In this document: positions 1 to 6,446 of the stretch, in pieces
Layout of the letters: each line of letters starts with the position of its first letter
Numbering within the stretch: position 1 is the stretch's first letter
NCBI GenBank assembly: GCA_011775825.1
Contig: JAABYK010000314.1
Location: forward strand, 11,300-24,113
Direction of reading: 5' to 3'
DNA from: Candidatus Zhuqueibacterota bacterium
GTDB taxonomy: Bacteria > Zhuqueibacterota > Zhuqueibacteria > Oceanimicrobiales > Oceanimicrobiaceae
Length of the DNA: 12,814 bases
Program-made: the position numbers and the translations under genes
The notes under the pieces: generated by a model
Databases searched by the model: none
What the model saw: the letters and a program-made list of their open reading frames with translations, nothing else
What the model was told of the DNA's origin: nothing

Positions 1-27
1 GATATTTCGAATGAAAAGGACCCGATA

Positions 28-1113
28 ATGATCAGTGCTCCCCGTGTCTATAAAGATGATTTATCCGATGTAAAGATTGCTTACAAAGAGAGGGCTTTCT
101 CTGACGAGTCAGAAATGCTCTATTTAGGTGAACTGAACGTAAAGTCGTGGCTCCCCACCGGTGAAGATATTGAAAATACATTTTATGAATTTACGATCCT
201 TGGTGAATTAGCCCCGGATAGCATAATATTTTATTTCGACGATTTGGAGAAGTTTGTTCAAAATCCTTACGTTCAACATTTTAGGGCTTTTGCCCATGGC
301 AAACCAGAGAGAAAAGGATTTTATATCGATCTTATCGATGAAGACAAGCGAGTTTATAAAATAACTCATGAGAGAGACTTTGATAAGGAGATATTATCGA
401 ACCTAATGCTAAGATTCTTTGAGTACTGGCTTCAGGTCGGAGACACCGACACGACTCTTTACAACAAGGCCTTAACACTAAGCGACGATAGTTTGCAAGT
501 GTTTAATGATGGGTTCAACAGAATTGAAGGTATTTTAACCAAAGATATCTTGATAGAATTCTATCAAAAATATAATCCCGATGCTCAAGAAGAACCAGGT
601 AAATATCTGGATAGGACAATCTTGCCCAGAATAATTGTTCTGGGTTATCTTTTTGATAACTTAGGAAAGGACACGATCCAATTTTCCGAAAACAACTTCT
701 CTCAAATATTTACGGATTATGAAAATTATTATTCGGGAGTTGACAAGCCGGACCTTGTCGATAAAAAAATTACGCGTGTTTATTTACGATTCATACTTCG
801 AATCGAAGCAAGGTCAACTAATTTATCTCAGCAAATTCACAATTCAATTGATAAGGTTTTGTCCGGGAAAGAATTGTATTTGATATACTTGGAAGAGTGC
901 TTAAGATTTAATTTGCTTACGGATGCCCGAAAATCATATTTTGAGCATAAACTGGTAAGAAATAAAATTTTTACCAGGCAAAGGAATACTGTCCTTTCGA
1001 TTAAAGACAATTTGGAAACATTTAGGCGTAGATATGGGCAGCACTCCGATTATCTCAATAAACACATTAGGGAACTCACAAATCGGTTAAAGCAGTTAAG
1101 GGCCAAACCATGA
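28..1113 (+). CDS. Hypothetical protein of unknown function, possibly 5' incomplete
   Basis: A 361-residue protein I do not recognise. It is acidic in the N-terminal third, which has alternating hydrophobic and charged residues that look like mixed alpha/beta. The last 100 residues are strongly basic and probably helical (many R/K, ending RLKQLRAKP). I see no signal peptide, membrane segment or catalytic motif. The ATG at 28 has a plausible Shine-Dalgarno AAAAGGA seven bases upstream, but the frame is open to base 1 of the window, so an earlier start cannot be excluded. The gene is visibly AT-rich compared with the genes after 4.1 kb, as expected of acquired DNA. It lies upstream of the first attC site and on the cassette strand, but no attC separates it from the next ORF. 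It may be cargo of a large first cassette or may lie outside the array. Confidence 0.75.
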   Translation: MISAPRVYKDDLSDVKIAYKERAFSDESEMLYLGELNVKSWLPTGEDIENTFYEFTILGELAPDSIIFYFDDLEKFVQNPYVQHFRAFAHGKPERKGFYIDLIDEDKRVYKITHERDFDKEILSNLMLRFFEYWLQVGDTDTTLYNKALTLSDDSLQVFNDGFNRIEGILTKDILIEFYQKYNPDAQEEPGKYLDRTILPRIIVLGYLFDNLGKDTIQFSENNFSQIFTDYENYYSGVDKPDLVDKKITRVYLRFILRIEARSTNLSQQIHNSIDKVLSGKELYLIYLEECLRFNLLTDARKSYFEHKLVRNKIFTRQRNTVLSIKDNLETFRRRYGQHSDYLNKHIRELTNRLKQLRAKP

Positions 1114-1148
1114 TTTCAATAATAGAAAATTAAGACATGGGTGGGTCA

Positions 1149-1719
1149 ATGCGTTTATACTTGATGGTTGTTGTGTTGTTTCTAGATTATCACTCTCGGC
1201 ATCCTTCCGGTAAAAAACATCGCACAAGTACAGATGAAATTAACTCAAAGTCCGGATTATGATCCTGCTGCTTTGCAAGTGGATCATGGAAAACAAACGG
1301 TAAAGGACCTCTCATTTGGTAATACTAATTATCCAGATAAATGCGCAGATAATTTAGATGTCGCTGGTCATCCAAATGGCATACCATTCGCTAACTTGAG
1401 GTTTGTCTTAGTGGGAGACGATTTCATCAACTCCAAAACTATATATACATCTAATGGACGCCGCTTATTCAATAAAAATATAGATATGATTCTGGTCGAA
1501 GGAGTAAACTATAACGGTATGGCAAAAGCTCCACTAGTTTGTAATGGACATGTAGTAGGAGTATTTAGCGGCTCTCTTGGGGAGGGAGCAGCAATCGGTT
1601 CGGCAATACCTTTTAAGTATCTTCAAACGGCAGGTATCAAATTCCCTGAGGGAACCGCATTAGCTGATATCCATTGGCCTGCATTATCCTTGTACGAGAT
1701 GATTTACGTTAAGCCCTAA
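1149..1719 (+). pseudogene. Trypsin-like (S1) protease remnant, frameshifted and lacking the catalytic serine
   Basis: The continuous frame runs from an ATG at 1234 (161 aa), which has no Shine-Dalgarno. Residues 37-115 resemble the second half of a chymotrypsin-fold protease. C37 followed by VAGHPNG matches the C136...GWG region. GMAKAPLVCNGHVVGV (95-110) matches GDSGGPLVCNGxLVGV, with C103 in the place of C201, the disulfide partner of C136. The serine-195 position is A97 and the GDSGG signature is otherwise lost. The His and Asp half is absent. Upstream, an ATG at 1149 in another frame opens with a hydrophobic MRLYLMVVVLFL, and the 1234 frame is open back to 1186 reading IITLGILPVKNIAQVQ. 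Together these would make one signal peptide broken by a frameshift near 1181-1186. The stop TAA lies inside the R'' box of attC1, typical of cassette genes. It could instead be an intact small protein starting at 1234. The protease link is moderate, from motif reading only. Confidence 0.5.
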
Positions 1720-1804
1720 CAGGGCTAATTGAGTCGGACTGGTTTTTCCACGGCGGCGCTTCCCTTGCCCCTCCAAAACCAGCCGCTCATTGGCGACGTT
1801 ATGG
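1714..1804 (+). other. attC recombination site 1 (integron cassette end)
   Basis: A 91-bp imperfect palindrome. It starts with CCCTAAC (1714-1720, containing the stop codon of the preceding ORF) and ends with GTTATGG (1798-1804). The left arm AATTGAGTCGGACTGGTTTT pairs with the right arm AAAACCAGCCGCTCATT, leaving extra T, T and A bases only on the left arm. These are the extrahelical bases that define attC polarity. A loop of about 28 nt separates the arms. Cleavage would fall between G1798 and T1799. The ends are divergent from the RYYYAAC/GTTRRRY consensus, but the arms are clear. Confidence 0.85.
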
Positions 1805-2238
1805 CTGTAAAAGTCAGGTGGCATACAAGCAGGATAATTTGTCAGTCAAAGAATCGAAATGCACAAGGGCAAAGTAAAGTGCTCTCTCGAAAGTCATGGG
1901 GAAAGGGCAAGGTTGGTTCCACTCCACCTACCCAACCTACCCCCGAGCAAACGAGAGACGAAAGAATTGAGTCGCATGTTTTTTAGAAAACAAATGGCTG
2001 TTCGGATGGTGAGTCCAACAAATTCAACGTCAGGGGGTGCGGAGGATTCAGCGGCATGGCAGTGCCGCAGCGGGTTAAGTGGTGGGGCAAAAACTCGGTG
2101 CGGTGCAGCCAGTCCGTGCCATAACCTGTTGCTGCAGTGGACGAAGGGCTCTTTTTCAATGGGTTGCTACTGTGCTCTCTCGAAGGTTCTTTCTGAATCG
2201 AAGCTCAGGTGCCCTGTCGTCCTTTGCACTGAGCACAG
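1799..2238 (+). mobile_element. Integron gene cassette (440 bp) without a convincing gene
   Basis: Bounded by the cleavage points of attC1 and attC2. In circular form its 5' end TTATGG, joined to the terminal G, gives GTTATGG, the exact complement of its own R'' box CCATAAC at 2119. Inside are weak ORFs only, a 13-bp direct repeat GTGCTCTCTCGAA (1879-1891 and 2172-2184, the second inside the attC2 loop) and a perfect 6-bp inverted repeat GCGGCA/TGCCGC (2051-2068). The cassette may be non-coding or decayed. Confidence 0.8.
1801..1986 (+). CDS. Doubtful 61-aa ORF in the second cassette
   Basis: The ATG is embedded in the cassette's own R' box (GTTATGG), a start position seen in some integron cassettes, and the frame runs to a TAG at 1984-1986. 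The product would be very basic at first, then rich in Pro, Thr and Gln, with no recognisable domain, signal peptide or membrane segment. Its composition looks like translated non-coding DNA. Longer overlapping frames (one reaching the attC2 R' box at 2240-2242) look no better. It is listed because it is the best-placed candidate in this cassette. Confidence 0.2.
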   Translation: MAVKVRWHTSRIICQSKNRNAQGQSKVLSRKSWGKGKVGSTPPTQPTPEQTRDERIESHVF

Positions 2239-2244
2239 TTAGGC
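2119..2244 (+). other. attC recombination site 2
   Basis: A 126-bp palindrome-like site from CCATAAC (2119-2125) to GTTAGGC (2238-2244). The left arm TGTTGCTGCAGTG pairs with the right arm CACTGAGCACA, leaving single unpaired T and G on the left arm. Pairing continues inward (GACGA with TCGTC, AGGGC with GCCCT) after a small bulge on the right. The length is similar to Vibrio VCR-type sites. Cleavage would fall between G2238 and T2239. Confidence 0.85.
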
Positions 2245-3237
2245 TGATACGCTACGGATCTTATTCATCAAATAAAAGATATGTTAGATGACAGCTCTGG
2301 GGCGTATTGGGCACTCAGACTCAATAGGCTAATGATTAAGAGAAAAACAATATGAGAAACGATAACAATCTTAGAAAGAGCTTGGTCAAAACAGGGGTTG
2401 TAGCCGGAATCGCGGTGGTGGTAATGTATATTACTCCCAAATTATTACCACTTCCTCATTTTCTGAGTAACGCTTTTTTCATTTATCAGGGTCCTTTGCT
2501 TTTAGTAACTTTTATCGGTCTCTACCCCTTTCTTAGCAAAGAGAATATCTCCATTCCAGTTATATTGGGGACTATCTTCGGGGCTATTGCTGGAGTTTGT
2601 CGTATGATGTTCTCCGTTGTCCAAATGAACAATTTAATCTATATCCGTCGGTATATGAGTGGCACCGAAACTCCTGAAGCAAAGCAGATTTGGCAGAATA
2701 TACTTAGCGGGGTCTTCACTGTTCAAAATGGGTTAAACTATGTAATGGATTTTTTTCTTGATTGGGCAATTCTTTTACTTAGCATTGCAATATGGAGGCA
2801 CCCAAAGCTTGGAAAAATCTTCAGTGTTTTCGGTTTTATCGTGGGGGGGTTGCACTTTCTGATGAAAGCCCACACGTTTCCAGAACCACCGGCTGAAGCA
2901 GGTCTCTTTGATGCAGGCCCTCTCGTAAGCATATGGGCAGCCTTTGTCGTTATTTGGGTTCTGCGTAACATTTCATGGATGGATGAGTAATCAGCTTCAG
3001 CGACTTAGCAGATATATTTGAGCAAAGTTCCCTTCAGCCATCAATAACCAGAAGCTTAGATATGGGGACGCTAATCTACGGGTTGACATTGCTGCAAAAT
3101 GAATTTAATATGTAGCATTTAAGCCTAACAAAGCAAATGCAGCCGACGCGCTTCTATTGCGCGATCTCTAATTTCGGGAGATGCGAAGATATTGTTCATT
3201 TCGGAAAGTATTGATGTGAAGCGCGCGCCTGATTTGG
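2239..3237 (+). mobile_element. Integron gene cassette (999 bp) carrying a membrane protein gene
   Basis: Bounded by the attC2 and attC3 cleavage points. The closure test holds exactly: terminal G plus 5' TTAGGC gives GTTAGGC, the perfect complement of its R'' box GCCTAAC at 3123. It carries one gene (2352-2990) on the usual cassette strand, with a 113-nt leader and a 132-nt gap before attC3. Neither gap shows another gene or a clear promoter. Confidence 0.85.
2352..2990 (+). CDS. Six-helix integral membrane protein (cassette cargo)
   Basis: A 212-residue polytopic inner-membrane protein. Hydrophobic segments lie at roughly 13-28, 42-60, 67-90, 131-148, 154-172 and 188-205. A polar loop rich in Arg, Glu and Gln falls at about 98-118 (RRYMSGTETPEAKQIW), and a Pro-rich loop (HTFPEPPAEAG) at 174-184. 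The short N-terminus is positively charged (RNDNNLRKS). The layout is loosely like DUF4386-type membrane proteins, but I cannot identify a family with confidence and no transport or catalytic motif is visible. The ribosome site is weak (AAGAGA about nine bases upstream). It is the only gene of its cassette. Confidence 0.8.
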   Translation: MRNDNNLRKSLVKTGVVAGIAVVVMYITPKLLPLPHFLSNAFFIYQGPLLLVTFIGLYPFLSKENISIPVILGTIFGAIAGVCRMMFSVVQMNNLIYIRRYMSGTETPEAKQIWQNILSGVFTVQNGLNYVMDFFLDWAILLLSIAIWRHPKLGKIFSVFGFIVGGLHFLMKAHTFPEPPAEAGLFDAGPLVSIWAAFVVIWVLRNISWMDE

Positions 3238-3243
3238 TTAGGT
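3123..3243 (+). other. attC recombination site 3
   Basis: A 121-bp site from GCCTAAC (3123-3129) to GTTAGGT (3237-3243). The left arm CAAATGCAGCCGACGCGCTTC pairs with the right arm GAAGCGCGCGCCTGATTTG, leaving extra G and A on the left arm only and one internal mismatch. This is the clearest of the three sites. The loop holds a smaller hairpin (ATCTC...GAGAT, around 3163-3182). Cleavage would fall between G3237 and T3238. Confidence 0.9.
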
Positions 3244-3488
3244 ACCGACAGAACGAGAAGACTCCGATGTCATATTTGAAGTTTCTTTTTTTGACATTCT
3301 TTCTTTGGTATCAGCCCTTTTCATTTTCAAATGTGCAAACTCAAGAGGACGATGGCGACCCTCAACAAATTTATTTTTATAGTGATGCATTGGGTATGAT
3401 AAATGGGCTGCTTAGGTATGAACATCAGTCATTTTCAGACAATGACCTAGATATCATAGAAGAAGCATTACGTAAACTTGTCCAATAA
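3238..3488 (+). mobile_element. Start of a fourth cassette; no downstream attC found
   Basis: Sequence following the attC3 cleavage point, holding the small secreted-protein gene at 3267-3488. By the closure rule its own attC should begin with a box close to ACCTAAC. I find none between 3488 and 4100, so the cassette is either the truncated end of the array or its attC has decayed. The right limit given here is simply the end of the ORF. Confidence 0.5.
3267..3488 (+). CDS. Small secreted protein (73 aa), last cassette
   Basis: The ATG at 3267 is preferred over an in-frame upstream start at 3192, because 3192 lies inside the attC3 loop while 3267 follows a GAGAAG ribosome site and opens with a classic signal peptide (MSYLKFLFLTFFLWYQPFSFS, residues 1-21). 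The mature part of about 50 residues is acidic (QTQEDDGDPQQ, then DNDLDIIEEALRKL) and probably one or two amphipathic helices. It has no cysteines and no recognised domain. Function unknown. Its position just inside a cassette and its export signal make it a plausible cassette-encoded secreted factor. Confidence 0.6.
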   Translation: MSYLKFLFLTFFLWYQPFSFSNVQTQEDDGDPQQIYFYSDALGMINGLLRYEHQSFSDNDLDIIEEALRKLVQ

Positions 3489-3512
3489 AGTACACTTTTA
3501 TGACATTATGTG

Positions 3513-3677
3513 TCACGGTTTACACTTTTTGTGGTTCGCATCTTCAATACAGGGTGGACCGTTTTTTGCGCCTGGGACAAATTCACGCCGTCTGCACCCA
3601 TCTACCATGATTTCCCTCTCCTTGGTAGGTATTTCTCGCGCTGGGAACCTGAAATCAGTTACAAGTCTATCGAACAT
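3513..3677 (-). CDS. Small ORF (54 aa), paralogue of the one at 11571-11756, possibly decayed
   Basis: Reads MFDRLVTDFRFPAREIPTKE at its start. The first 26 residues match 17 of 26 with the start of the minus-strand ORF at 11571-11756; the C-terminal halves are unrelated. The similarity continues into the DNA upstream of the start codon. Each start is preceded by an A-rich AAGAAAA, a weak ribosome site. No domain is recognised. The shared N-terminus with conserved leader argues for a real gene family, while the different tail suggests this copy is truncated or fused to foreign sequence. Confidence 0.35.
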   Translation of the reverse strand: MFDRLVTDFRFPAREIPTKEREIMVDGCRRREFVPGAKNGPPCIEDANHKKCKP

Positions 3678-3720
3678 CGGCGAATTTTCTTGTTGAAAGC
3701 GGAGAACCTGTCAAGGACGG
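3599..3720 (-). repeat. Diverged repeat, copy 1
   Basis: The 102 bp at 3599-3700 align with 11678-11780 in the same orientation, about 73% identical by eye with one single-base gap. Weaker similarity continues to about 3720 (ACCT-GTCAAGGA against ACCTAGTCAAAGCA). The repeat covers the start and leader of the two small minus-strand ORFs. Confidence 0.7.
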
Positions 3721-3938
3721 TTCTGAGAGGAAAAAGGGGCTGAAAGGCCGACGACCTCCTCGGTTAGATGATGAGCAAACGCCAAAAATATTTAGAGAAA
3801 TCGGAAAATACCAATGTGGGAAGAAACCAAGATTTTTCGAAACTGTTAGTGGGTTGCTAGACGTCGCATAATGCAAACAGCGAATTTTCATTCTGGACTC
3901 ATTGACAAATTAGCCAAAGTAGCGTGGTACGAACCATT

Positions 3939-3966
3939 CGTGACATATTTAGTGCAGTTCATGACA
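3939..3966. promoter_or_regulatory. Candidate response-regulator binding site upstream of the kinase gene
   Basis: CGTGACAT, an 8-nt gap, then CAGTTCATG followed by ACA. The same two blocks with the same 16-nt offset occur at 6314-6341, upstream of the methyltransferase gene. The right block resembles a LytTR-type half-site (GTTNA core). It lies about 135 nt before the kinase start codon. Role inferred from position and repetition. Confidence 0.4.
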
Positions 3967-4101
3967 AAAGACCTTGCTAATTTCGGCTTCAAGTTGTAAA
4001 CTTGCCCACAAGCTTGGGTTATCACACCATGCAATTGCGCCCAAATGCTGTAATTTGGTTTGCTAGAAAAGCCACTTTCTAAAACACCTTAGAATTCAAG
4101 T

Positions 4102-5262
4102 ATGCTAAAGTCACACAGAACAAAAGCTCAGCACGGTGAACTCTCCAAACGACTCATAATAAGTTGGAAGGTCATTGCCGGCTTCTGGGTTCTCATTGTA
4201 CTATTATCACTTAGTGTTTTTATGCTGAGGATGAGCCAGATGCCTGACCATAAAGTGCAGACCCGTATGTTTTTGCCGAGTGTTTACGATTACACTCTTT
4301 GGGCTTTATTCACGCCTGCCATCTTGCTCATTGGCCGTAAACTTGTCAATGACGGCAACAGTTGGATGCGCAAAATCTTTATCGTTTTCATTATGGGTAT
4401 TGCTGTGGTCTTGATGCATTCCTTTATTGTGGAATCGATTGTCTATTTTTCCGGCGTATCTCCCCCGTGCTGCACGACCTTGAACCATCTGCTCTTTCAG
4501 CATATCTTGTCCGGACTTTCGGTCAAACTACTTGTGTTTTTTGCCATTTTGGGGGGCGGCTATGCTATCGATTATTATCAGCAATCACAACACAGCAAAC
4601 TCGAGATTAGTCGATTACAGGCACAGTTGATCCAGTCCAAACTGGATACGCTCAAGATGCAACTGCATCCACATTTCCTTTTTAACACTCTGAATACGAT
4701 ATCAGCCAACGTTGAAAGGAATCCGGCTGACTCTCGTCGCATGATAAGTCATTTGAGCCAACTCCTGCGCCTAGCCTTGCAAAAGAAGGATGAGCAAGAA
4801 GTGATGCTGGATCAGGAATTAGAGTTCTTAACTACGTATCTCGAGATCGAAAAGCTGAGATTTCAAGAACGCCTGAAAACCAAGCTCGACGTGCAGGATA
4901 CGGCTAGGAGAGCGCTGGTGCCGAACATGCTTCTGCAGCCGATCGTTGAAAATGCTATTCGACACGGTGTCAGCAAATACGTCAACGGCGGTGAAGTAAA
5001 AATTCGGGCCGCAAAGCAAAACGGTAGACTAGAATTGTGTGTCGAAGATAATGGTCCTGGGCTAACAAATCGCACTTCTGGCAGGAACAACCGCGGACTG
5101 GGTCTAGAGAATACACGCCTGCGACTGACCGAACTCTACGGCACGGACTACTTACTTGAATTGCATAACCTTGAAGAAGGTGGACTGCTCGTCAGGATAG
5201 CCATTCCGTTCCGTACAGCAGAGGGGCAAAGTGAAAAGAAAGATAATTACCGTCATTGTTGA
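4102..5262 (+). CDS. LytS/YehU-type sensor histidine kinase
   Basis: A 386-residue membrane histidine kinase. Four hydrophobic segments lie at about 18-41, 64-80, 91-112 and 136-155, followed by a short coiled-coil-like linker (160-185). The His_kinase domain opens with QLHPHFLFNTLN, where H191 is the expected phospho-acceptor. The ATPase part has the N box VPNMLLQPIVENAIRHG (273-289), EDNGPGL (315-321) and a G box GLGLENTRLRL (332-342). No separate extracellular or PAS/GAF sensor domain is present, so the stimulus is probably sensed in the membrane. The start lacks a good Shine-Dalgarno. The 3' end overlaps the response regulator gene by 32 nt, indicating translational coupling and a cognate pair. 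Confidence 0.93.
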   Translation: MLKSHRTKAQHGELSKRLIISWKVIAGFWVLIVLLSLSVFMLRMSQMPDHKVQTRMFLPSVYDYTLWALFTPAILLIGRKLVNDGNSWMRKIFIVFIMGIAVVLMHSFIVESIVYFSGVSPPCCTTLNHLLFQHILSGLSVKLLVFFAILGGGYAIDYYQQSQHSKLEISRLQAQLIQSKLDTLKMQLHPHFLFNTLNTISANVERNPADSRRMISHLSQLLRLALQKKDEQEVMLDQELEFLTTYLEIEKLRFQERLKTKLDVQDTARRALVPNMLLQPIVENAIRHGVSKYVNGGEVKIRAAKQNGRLELCVEDNGPGLTNRTSGRNNRGLGLENTRLRLTELYGTDYLLELHNLEEGGLLVRIAIPFRTAEGQSEKKDNYRHC

Positions 5263-6046
5263 TGACGAAGAACCAGCTCGACAGCGCCTGATCGAACTCT
5301 TGGGGCAGGAAAACGACATCGAACTTGCTGGCAAATGTGCGAATGGTTTCGAAGCCATAGAATCCATTAGGGAGACTCGGCCGGACCTGCTGCTGTTGGA
5401 TGTTCAAATGCCCGAGTTGAATGGCTTTGATGTTCTCGGGCGCGTCGGCCTTGAACTCATGCCGGTTGTTGTTTTTGTGACCGCGTTTGACAGGTATGCG
5501 GTGCAGGCGTTTGATGTTCATGCCTTCGATTATTTACTCAAACCAATTGACGATCAGCGCTTTAAAGAAACCTTAACCCGAGCCAGAGAACACATCCTGC
5601 AAGACCGTAGGCAGGAACTCAACCGCAAGCTCATGGACCTGCTCGCTGCTTATGAGCGCAACATGTTACAAGAAACCCACAACAAATCATCAGGAAGGTA
5701 CAGACAAAAATTAGCCATCAAAGAACGAGGGGAGATTATCTTATTCGATGCCAAGGATGTTGACTACATTTCCGGTGCGGGCCCATACGTTTCAATACAT
5801 ATTGGCGGAACTTCATATTTGCTGCGAGAACGAATGAGCAAATTGGAAACCGAGCTCGACCCACAAATTTTTGCACGAATACATCGTTCAGCTATCGTCA
5901 ATGTCGAGCGCATCAAAAAACTTCAACCCTATTTCAACGGAAAGTATATCATTTTCCTGAGGGACGGTACACGACTCAAGCTAAGTCGCAACAGGCGCGA
6001 AATATTCCTGGAGCGATTTGGCTTGGGTTCCCGCGGGGAAGACTAG
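5231..6046 (+). CDS. LytTR-family response regulator
   Basis: 271 residues with a GTG start preceded by AGAGGGG. The receiver domain (about 5-120) has the acidic pair D11/D12, the phospho-acceptor D57 in LLLLDVQMP, T84 and K104 (LLKPID). A linker of about 40 residues (115-155) is followed by a LytTR DNA-binding domain (about 160-264) with the family signatures VDYISGAGPYVSIH, FARIHRSAIVNVERI and LRDGTRLKLSR. It acts with the overlapping kinase gene as a two-component system. LytTR proteins bind pairs of short direct or inverted GTT-containing repeats, and matching dyads upstream of this operon and of the next one are plausible targets. No clear terminator follows. Confidence 0.95.
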   Translation: MKRKIITVIVDDEEPARQRLIELLGQENDIELAGKCANGFEAIESIRETRPDLLLLDVQMPELNGFDVLGRVGLELMPVVVFVTAFDRYAVQAFDVHAFDYLLKPIDDQRFKETLTRAREHILQDRRQELNRKLMDLLAAYERNMLQETHNKSSGRYRQKLAIKERGEIILFDAKDVDYISGAGPYVSIHIGGTSYLLRERMSKLETELDPQIFARIHRSAIVNVERIKKLQPYFNGKYIIFLRDGTRLKLSRNRREIFLERFGLGSRGED

Positions 6047-6446
6047 GACAACTTGAGCTTGAATAAGTTAGCACAACAATCTCTCCTCATCCCTCACTCA
6101 TCACTCCAAGGAATTCATTTCTCATCTTTTGGCGGTGCCTTTGTTTCATGGCTGGACGGAATTACAAGTTATCGCAATGTTCTATTATTTCACCGCTAGC
6201 ACAGTTCAAAAATGTTCGAATTCTACATGTCGACTCTCGAGGCTCCCAATAACGGCGTAGCCGTGGAATGTTTATGACTGGCTTTTGAAAACGCAAGTTT
6301 CTGCCTGACATTTCGTGACATGAGACTGTCAGTTCATGTCACGCCACAAATATCTTGTTTCATCCCGCTTCTTCTTGCCGGAAAATCTTCGTAATACCAT
6401 TCAGAAAAAGACCGCTGTATTTACAACTAAAGAAAGGAGCAAAATC
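6047..6446. other. 400-nt intergenic leader before the methyltransferase operon
   Basis: Contains one strong palindrome (6314-6343) and otherwise no gene-like frame. A pair of GTTC-containing repeats (ACAGTTCAA at 6201, AATGTTCGA at 6211) is weakly LytTR-like. I see no confident -35/-10 pair and no hairpin with a T-run after the response regulator. Confidence 0.5.
6314..6343. promoter_or_regulatory. 30-bp palindrome upstream of the HMA-methyltransferase operon
   Basis: CGTGACATGA and TCATGTCACG are perfect 10-bp inverted arms around a 10-nt centre (GACTGTCAGT) that is itself partly paired (CTG-T-CAG). It contains TCAGTTCAT, which fits the published LytTR half-site pattern. It shares both blocks and their spacing with 3939-3966. 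It lies 103 nt before the start codon chosen at 6447, a sensible place for an activator site. There is no T-run, so a terminator is unlikely. Confidence 0.5.

Larger units (their letters stand above)
3489..4101. other. Gene-poor junction between the cassette array and the two-component genes
   Basis: Holds a small minus-strand ORF (3513-3677), a perfect hairpin AGAACC/GGTTCT (3703-3724) followed by an AAAAAGGGGCTGAAAGGCC tract, and a dyad site (3939-3966). A short inverted repeat TGACA/TGTCA (3501-3515) overlaps the stop codon of the minus-strand ORF. Other frames here look non-coding. I find no attC and no clear promoter boxes. Confidence 0.6.

Noticed and set aside
1095..1101. GTTAAGG as the R' box of an attC before the first cassette
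   Set aside because: It lies inside the end of the 361-aa ORF and no complementary left arm is found upstream.
1859..2242. 127-aa plus-strand ORF across the second cassette and attC2
   Set aside because: Runs through the whole attC hairpin, has composition typical of translated non-coding DNA, no ribosome site and no domain. Its length is explained by local GC content.
2284..2290. GTTAGAT as an alternative right end of attC2
   Set aside because: No left arm complementary to the bases before it. GTTAGGC at 2238 pairs well with the left arm at 2119 and gives perfect closure with the next cassette.
3192..3266. Longer form of the 73-aa secreted protein starting at 3192
   Set aside because: The extension is inside the attC3 loop and arm and would put a charged stretch in front of an obvious signal peptide.
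3763..3769. GTTAGAT as the R' box of an attC ending the fourth cassette
   Set aside because: No matching R'' box or complementary left arm between 3488 and 3763.
6336..6446. Longer methyltransferase start at 6336
   Set aside because: That ATG is in the right arm of the palindrome, has no ribosome site, and would bury the signal peptide 37 residues inside the protein.
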